Position numbers and translations under genes: made by a program
Notes under the pieces: generated by a model
What the model saw: the letters and a program-made list of their open reading frames with translations, nothing else
The model's database searches: none
Told to the model about the DNA's origin: nothing
Assembly (NCBI GenBank): GCA_046758865.1
Contig: JBHIBD010000002.1
Span: 6,008-70,007 of the forward strand
DNA from: JBHIBD01 sp046758865
Lineage (GTDB): Bacteria; Planctomycetota; Brocadiia; Brocadiales; Bathyanammoxibiaceae
Direction of reading: 5' to 3'
Length of the DNA: 64,000 bases
Part shown: piece after piece, positions 60,291-64,000 of the stretch
How the letters are laid out: each line of letters begins with the position of its first letter
Position numbering within the stretch: position 1 is the stretch's first letter

Positions 60291-60430
60291 ATCTTCCCCC
60301 TCCCTTGAGGGGAGGGGGACAGGGGGAGGGTGATGCCAGAACATTCTAAATATTCCTGGTGTAAGTGAATATGTCAAGGTTAACAACCACCCCCACCCTT
60401 ACCCTCCCCCCTCAAGGGGGAGGGAGAACT
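60291..60430. repeat. GC-rich inverted-repeat element
   Basis: Left arm CTTCCCCCTCCCTTGAGGGG and GGGGGAGGGTG; right arm CACCCTTACCCTCCCCCCTC then AAGGGGGAGGGAG, roughly the reverse complement. The element interrupts the similarity between the two duplicated blocks, so it was inserted after the duplication or lost from copy 1. Confidence 0.75.
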
Positions 60431-60474
60431 GGGTTTGAACCCCTGGAAAAGACACTTTTGCAGAGGTCTCATTG

Positions 60475-61020
60475 GACTTTTATAAGGGTTCCATTCTAAA
60501 CTGCGTTAAAAGGAGGAGGACCGCCAATGCCACTTAGGGGCGAGACTGATGCTACTACTTCATTGGATGTGAAAAGTGCAATAGACCTTCAGCCCACGGA
60601 GCTGAAGATTAACCCTGCTGGAAAGGTGACTCTCACCCTCCCCGGGATGAAGATAAGGCTGCCCGATGTTAAGGTGAAGCTCTGGTTTATGCCCCTTATC
60701 CGAGTGAGTGGCATGGAGGTGACTACGGAGCCTGCAAACCTCGAGGTGGATTTGTCGGATACGACAATGGAGGCCAGGGTAGAGCGTGCTACAAAGATAG
60801 AGATTCTTACTAATGGAGAGGTAAAGGCGCACGCCAAGCTGGAGGGTTCGGGTAGCCTCCAAGGCGGACCTATGAGCCTGGAGATTCCCGCAGATTAACT
60901 TCTTCCTGAGTCGAGAACAAGTCAGTAGATCACGGGTTTTATGTTGTGGCCTATGAACGTTTCTCTGTGCCTGTATCTAAAAAGGGTAATAGTTTTTAGT
61001 TGGGAAAGACTGCTATTTAT
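60475..61020. repeat. Duplicated block, copy 2 (matches 50914-51459)
   Basis: Same sequence as copy 1 over about 500 bp without a difference that I can see, then diverging after TGTATCTAAA. Confidence 0.92.
60527..60898 (+). CDS. Unknown 123-residue protein following cluster B
   Basis: Identical to the product of 50966-51337. Same strong ribosome site. Identity of coding and flanking sequence next to strongly diverged operons implies recent copying or gene conversion. Function unknown. Confidence 0.7.
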   Translation: MPLRGETDATTSLDVKSAIDLQPTELKINPAGKVTLTLPGMKIRLPDVKVKLWFMPLIRVSGMEVTTEPANLEVDLSDTTMEARVERATKIEILTNGEVKAHAKLEGSGSLQGGPMSLEIPAD

Positions 61021-61083
61021 GAAAAAGTTTTGGGTAAAAGGGCGTTTATTTACAACTGTGTCTCAATAAGGGGGTATTCTATA

Positions 61084-61728
61084 ATGCGCAATGAGTTTTG
61101 TGTTGTTCTATGTTCGATAGTACTTTACTTCGGTCTGACAATACCGTTAGACGTCAGCGCAGGTGGAGAAGACACAGAGCCTTGGAATGAGCCTAGTGGA
61201 GAGATAGAGAGGATCTATAAACGTTTTGCCGAGATAAGTGCTACGATGCTTGTCTCCGTCCGTAATGTCATTGCAAAGTACCAGGGACTCATAAACCAGG
61301 ACCCCGAGACAGGGAACTACCATTTCAAGGGTTTTGTGCCAGCGATTGTTGGGAGCTATGTTGCCAACGATTTCAACCTCAGGACAGGATACAAGTTGAG
61401 GCAGACGGCCCTAAAGGTTAGAAACCCCAAAAATAAGCCAGACGAGTGGGAAGTAAAGGCGCTCGGCATACTTGAAAAGGATAAAACGAAAAAGGACTTT
61501 GGGGAAATAACCAAGGTAGAGAAGAAGGATGTTTATCGCTACATGAAGCCTCTGTATATGGAGAAGGAATGTGTATTGTGCCATTCCGTTCCTGAGGTCA
61601 TGCCCCCGGAGATCAGGGCATACATCGAGAAGTATTATGCCGCTGATGAGGCACTGGGGTACAAGGAAGGTGACCTGCGTGGGGGTATAAGTATTACAGT
61701 CCCAATAACAGAGTGGTTTATTCCTTGA
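61084..61728 (+). pseudogene. Tll0287-like (DUF3365) haem sensor domain, frameshifted
   Basis: 215 codons with a signal peptide (about 1-27) and a DUF3365 domain carrying one haem site CVLCH at 163-167 and GDLRGGISITVPI near the end. The frame stops at 61728, but the next frame continues without interruption as LEVHTRFGINQLCW then a transmembrane helix (LIALVPLTIAGTVCYFLVFMF, 61769-61831). The intact ancestor was probably a sensor with a membrane-anchored output domain. The soluble domain may still be made. Confidence 0.75.
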
Positions 61729-62131
61729 AGTTCATACACGTTTTGGTATAAACCAGCTGTGCTGGTTCATGTTGATTGCGCTGGTGCCATTGACGATTGC
61801 AGGTACGGTCTGCTACTTCTTAGTTTTCATGTTTTATCACACTACGACTTTGGGGGCTTGTAGTTGCTCGATTTTCGGCGTAGGCGGTTCTGCCTCTGGC
61901 ACGACCTTCGGCGCCTCAGGCCGCCAGAGGCGGCCCTGTGGGCTACTTCAAGGCCCACCACAGGCGGGATAATATTTGGGCATTTTGCAGTGGTCTCATA
62001 GAACCTGTCCCCTTCCATTATTACCCTTCATTGCCCTTCCGGGATAAAATCTAGGCAAAAAAGGTTTCTCAACACTCTCCTTTTAGGGTAAAATGCCTCA
62101 TTCACGCTGTGGAGAATAGAGGTACCGTAAT
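61729..62131. other. Decayed 3' part of the sensor gene and palindromes
   Basis: 61729-61850 is the out-of-frame transmembrane segment. At 61858-61970 a composite palindromic repeat (TTGTAGTTGC, GGCGGTTCTGCCTCTGG, GGCCGCCAGAGGCGGCC) replaces whatever followed. The rest holds no gene that I can see. Confidence 0.7.
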
Positions 62132-62578
62132 GTGAATATGCCCATAAAGGTCCAAAAGATACTGCTGCCTACAGATTTCTCTGATAGTGCGAAGCATGCA
62201 CTTATGTATGCCCTTTCGTTTGCCATGGAATATGATGCAGGGCTTATAGTCCTTCATGTTATTCCAGAGCTGAACCTTCCCTCTGGGTTGAAGACATCAA
62301 TCATACCACTTTATGATGAGATGGAGAAATCTGCCAGGAAAAAGATATCAAGGCTTGTGCCAAAGAGGTTTTTGGAGAAGATAAAGGTACAGAATGTCAT
62401 TGTGAAAGGGGAACCATTTCTGGAGATTGTAGAGGTGGCCAAGAAGCACAAGGTGGACCTTATAACCATAGCCACCCATGGCCGTACAGGCCTAGATTAC
62501 GCCACGTTTGGCAGCACTACGGAGAGGGTTATTAGAAAGGCCCCCTGCCCTGTGTTGGTGGTGAGACATCCCGGTTAG
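62132..62578 (+). CDS. Universal stress protein (UspA family)
   Basis: 148 residues. KILLPTDFSDSAKHAL at the N-terminus and the nucleotide-binding end THGRTGLDYATFGSTTERVIRKAPCPVLVV, matching the G-2x-G-9x-G(S/T) pattern of ATP-binding Usp proteins. GTG 62132 with AGAGG upstream; ATG 62138 is possible. Next to a cation/proton antiporter, a frequent pairing. Confidence 0.92.
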   Translation: MNMPIKVQKILLPTDFSDSAKHALMYALSFAMEYDAGLIVLHVIPELNLPSGLKTSIIPLYDEMEKSARKKISRLVPKRFLEKIKVQNVIVKGEPFLEIVEVAKKHKVDLITIATHGRTGLDYATFGSTTERVIRKAPCPVLVVRHPG

Positions 62579-62627
62579 GTGCAGTTTCATTTCTCTGCGA
62601 TATAAGGGTTACATGGGTTAAGGCGCA

Positions 62628-63989
62628 ATGTTAATAAGAAGCACAACGCTCACCCTTGTGGTGGGTTTTTTCTTTTCTGAGGACTCCTTACTTTACGCTG
62701 AAGTGCAGCAGCAAGCGGCTGGGGTCCAAGAGGTACCTGTCTCTGGGCACGATATGGACCCTATTAGCCCCATTATGCTCGGGATAGTGATTATACTTAT
62801 AGCCGCAAAGATAGGTGGGGAGTTGGCACGCAGATTTAACCAGCCAGCCGTCTTGGGAGAGCTGATGATGGGTATACTCCTTGGGAATGCTGTTTTTTTC
62901 ACAGGGTGGGAGTTTTCTAAGTTTTTGCAAGAGAATCCCTTTCTTGATTACTTTGGCAGATTCGGTGCCTTGATCCTGCTTTGCAGGGTTGGAATAGAGA
63001 CAGACGTAGCCGCGATGATGGAGGCGAAGGTGTCTGCCTTTCTTGTAGCCGTTGTTGGTGTTGTTGCACCTTGTGTGCTAGGGTACCCAGTCACCCTTTA
63101 CCTCCTTCCCGATGCGCATATCCACACAAGGCTTATAATCGTAACTGCACTATGTGCTACCAGCATTGGCATGACGACCAGGGTGTTTGAAGACCTTGGC
63201 AAGCTGCAGATACCAGAGGCGAGGATTGTGCTGGGGGCGGCGATAGTGGATGACGTCCTGGCGTTGTTGATATTGTCTGTGGTTACGTCGATTATTGCTA
63301 CTGGCTCTTTTGCTCTGGGCAATGCGCTCATGATAGCGGTCTGTGCAGCGGTGTTTCTCTTTGGGGCAGCACTGGCAAGCCTCAAGTTTGCGCACATACT
63401 CGGAGAATACATCTCAAGGTTTCGTGCGGAGGGTATGAAGATGGTATGGGCGGTTTCGATATGCTTCCTGTTGGCTTATGTGGCAGATGGTATAGGGCTT
63501 GCTCCCATTGTAGGCGCATTTGCCGCAGGGCTGATACTGAGAGATATCAAGGTGACCGACCGCCAGGGGCATGAGCACGAAATGGATGAGATGATCAGGC
63601 CGGCCTATTTGGTATTTGTCCCGATGTTTTTCATAATTATGGGGGCCCAGGTGAGGTTGGAGGCCTTTCTTGATAAGTCTGCAGTCCTCTTGGCGTTGGG
63701 CATCAGTGTGGTGGCCGTCTTGGGGAAACTCTTATCGGGCCTTTGTGCAGTGGGAAAGAATTTAAACCGCTTGTGTATAGGCGTGGCGATGGTTCCCAGG
63801 GCGGAGGTAGGTCTTATATTTGCTAGCATGGGTTTAAGCCTGGGCGTGCTTAATGGTACCACATATTCTGCCATAGTAATAATGGTCATGTTCACAACGC
63901 TTATAACACCGCCTCTACTAAAGAGGACACTATACACCCCGGAGGAATTCAGGGCTTACGAGCGCGAGGCCACGAAGTACGAGATATGA
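62628..63989 (+). CDS. CPA2-family cation/proton antiporter
   Basis: 453 residues, about 12-13 transmembrane helices with a possible N-terminal signal-like helix. NQPAVLGELMMGILLGN, the ion-binding pair in AAIVDDVLALLIL, and PIVGAFAAGLILRD are typical of the KefB/NhaS type. No cytoplasmic TrkA-N domain is present. Exchanges Na+ or K+ for H+. The gene is complete; the window ends 11 bp after it. Confidence 0.9.
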   Translation: MLIRSTTLTLVVGFFFSEDSLLYAEVQQQAAGVQEVPVSGHDMDPISPIMLGIVIILIAAKIGGELARRFNQPAVLGELMMGILLGNAVFFTGWEFSKFLQENPFLDYFGRFGALILLCRVGIETDVAAMMEAKVSAFLVAVVGVVAPCVLGYPVTLYLLPDAHIHTRLIIVTALCATSIGMTTRVFEDLGKLQIPEARIVLGAAIVDDVLALLILSVVTSIIATGSFALGNALMIAVCAAVFLFGAALASLKFAHILGEYISRFRAEGMKMVWAVSICFLLAYVADGIGLAPIVGAFAAGLILRDIKVTDRQGHEHEMDEMIRPAYLVFVPMFFIIMGAQVRLEAFLDKSAVLLALGISVVAVLGKLLSGLCAVGKNLNRLCIGVAMVPRAEVGLIFASMGLSLGVLNGTTYSAIVIMVMFTTLITPPLLKRTLYTPEEFRAYEREATKYEI

Positions 63990-64000
63990 ACGGTTTTGCT

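Larger units (their letters stand above)
59998..60526. other. 529-bp gap: terminator, inserted palindrome, duplicated block start
   Basis: No gene is convincing. In order: a long imperfect hairpin (60016-60113), a block similar to 50835-50912 (60183-60255), a GC-rich inverted-repeat insertion (about 60256-60474) that is absent from copy 1, then the start of the exact duplicate. Confidence 0.75.

Noticed and set aside
50914..61020. Composite transposon carrying cluster B between two direct repeats
   Set aside because: The flanking 540-bp blocks are direct copies with a gene, but there is no transposase and no terminal inverted repeats; a tandem duplication with gene conversion explains it better.

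Overview
The window looks like a chromosomal segment from an anammox-type planctomycete (Brocadiales) or a close relative. This is an inference: the strongest pointer is two adjacent gene clusters, each coding for a Rieske/cytochrome b complex with a GltD-like iron-sulfur flavoprotein, a membrane hexahaem c-type cytochrome and a secreted octahaem protein of the hydroxylamine oxidoreductase (HAO) family. A comparable combination is known from Candidatus Kuenenia. Many TPR proteins and an HPr-enzyme I fusion also fit. No hydrazine synthase or ladderane genes are visible here, so the assignment is not proven.

Layout. 0.2-17.8 kb is housekeeping: comF, hpf, ptsN, HPr-EI, a TIGR03936-type protein, RNase G, L21, L27, obg, coaX, scpB, cobT, ychF, cinA, a DUF4258/YgiT-type toxin-antitoxin pair, radA and a DUF1848 protein. 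17.9-24.4 kb holds TPR proteins, lipoproteins, an amino-acid dehydrogenase and a methyltransferase. 24.4-30 kb holds acetyl-CoA synthetase, a HicAB pair, a 2-hydroxyacyl-CoA dehydratase subunit, a fluoride channel pair and an unusual RadC. 30-35.7 kb is a conserved information-processing block: tRNA-Arg, tadA, two tRNA-Ser, SRP RNA, dnaX, ybaB, recR, rpoN. 36-43.3 kb holds an amidohydrolase, a C26 hydrolase, a TPR lipoprotein, a PPC-domain protein, a PocR/HD-GYP signalling protein and a geranylgeranyl-reductase-like flavoprotein.

43.3-61 kb is the most unusual part. Respiratory cluster A (43510-50762) and cluster B (52948-59997) have the same six-gene order but have diverged in protein sequence. 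Each is followed by a 123-codon gene of unknown function that is identical at nucleotide level in both places. The spacer between them is a mosaic of partial copies: the comF promoter and start, a piece of HPr, the leader and N-terminus of cluster B's first gene, both ends of the 123-codon gene, and a 255-bp tandem repeat coding a Tat-signal-like peptide. The cytochrome b subunits show b6-type haem spacing, a cysteine placed like the one that binds haem ci in cytochrome b6f, and altered PEWY motifs. The likely joint function is quinol/quinone chemistry coupled to NAD(P)H or ferredoxin on one side of the membrane and multihaem nitrogen chemistry on the other.

The window ends with a frameshifted Tll0287-like haem sensor, a universal stress protein and a CPA2 antiporter. 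Throughout, intergenic gaps carry short perfect palindromes, often bounded by TGTAG/CTACA, some nested, some running into gene ends or abutting start codons.
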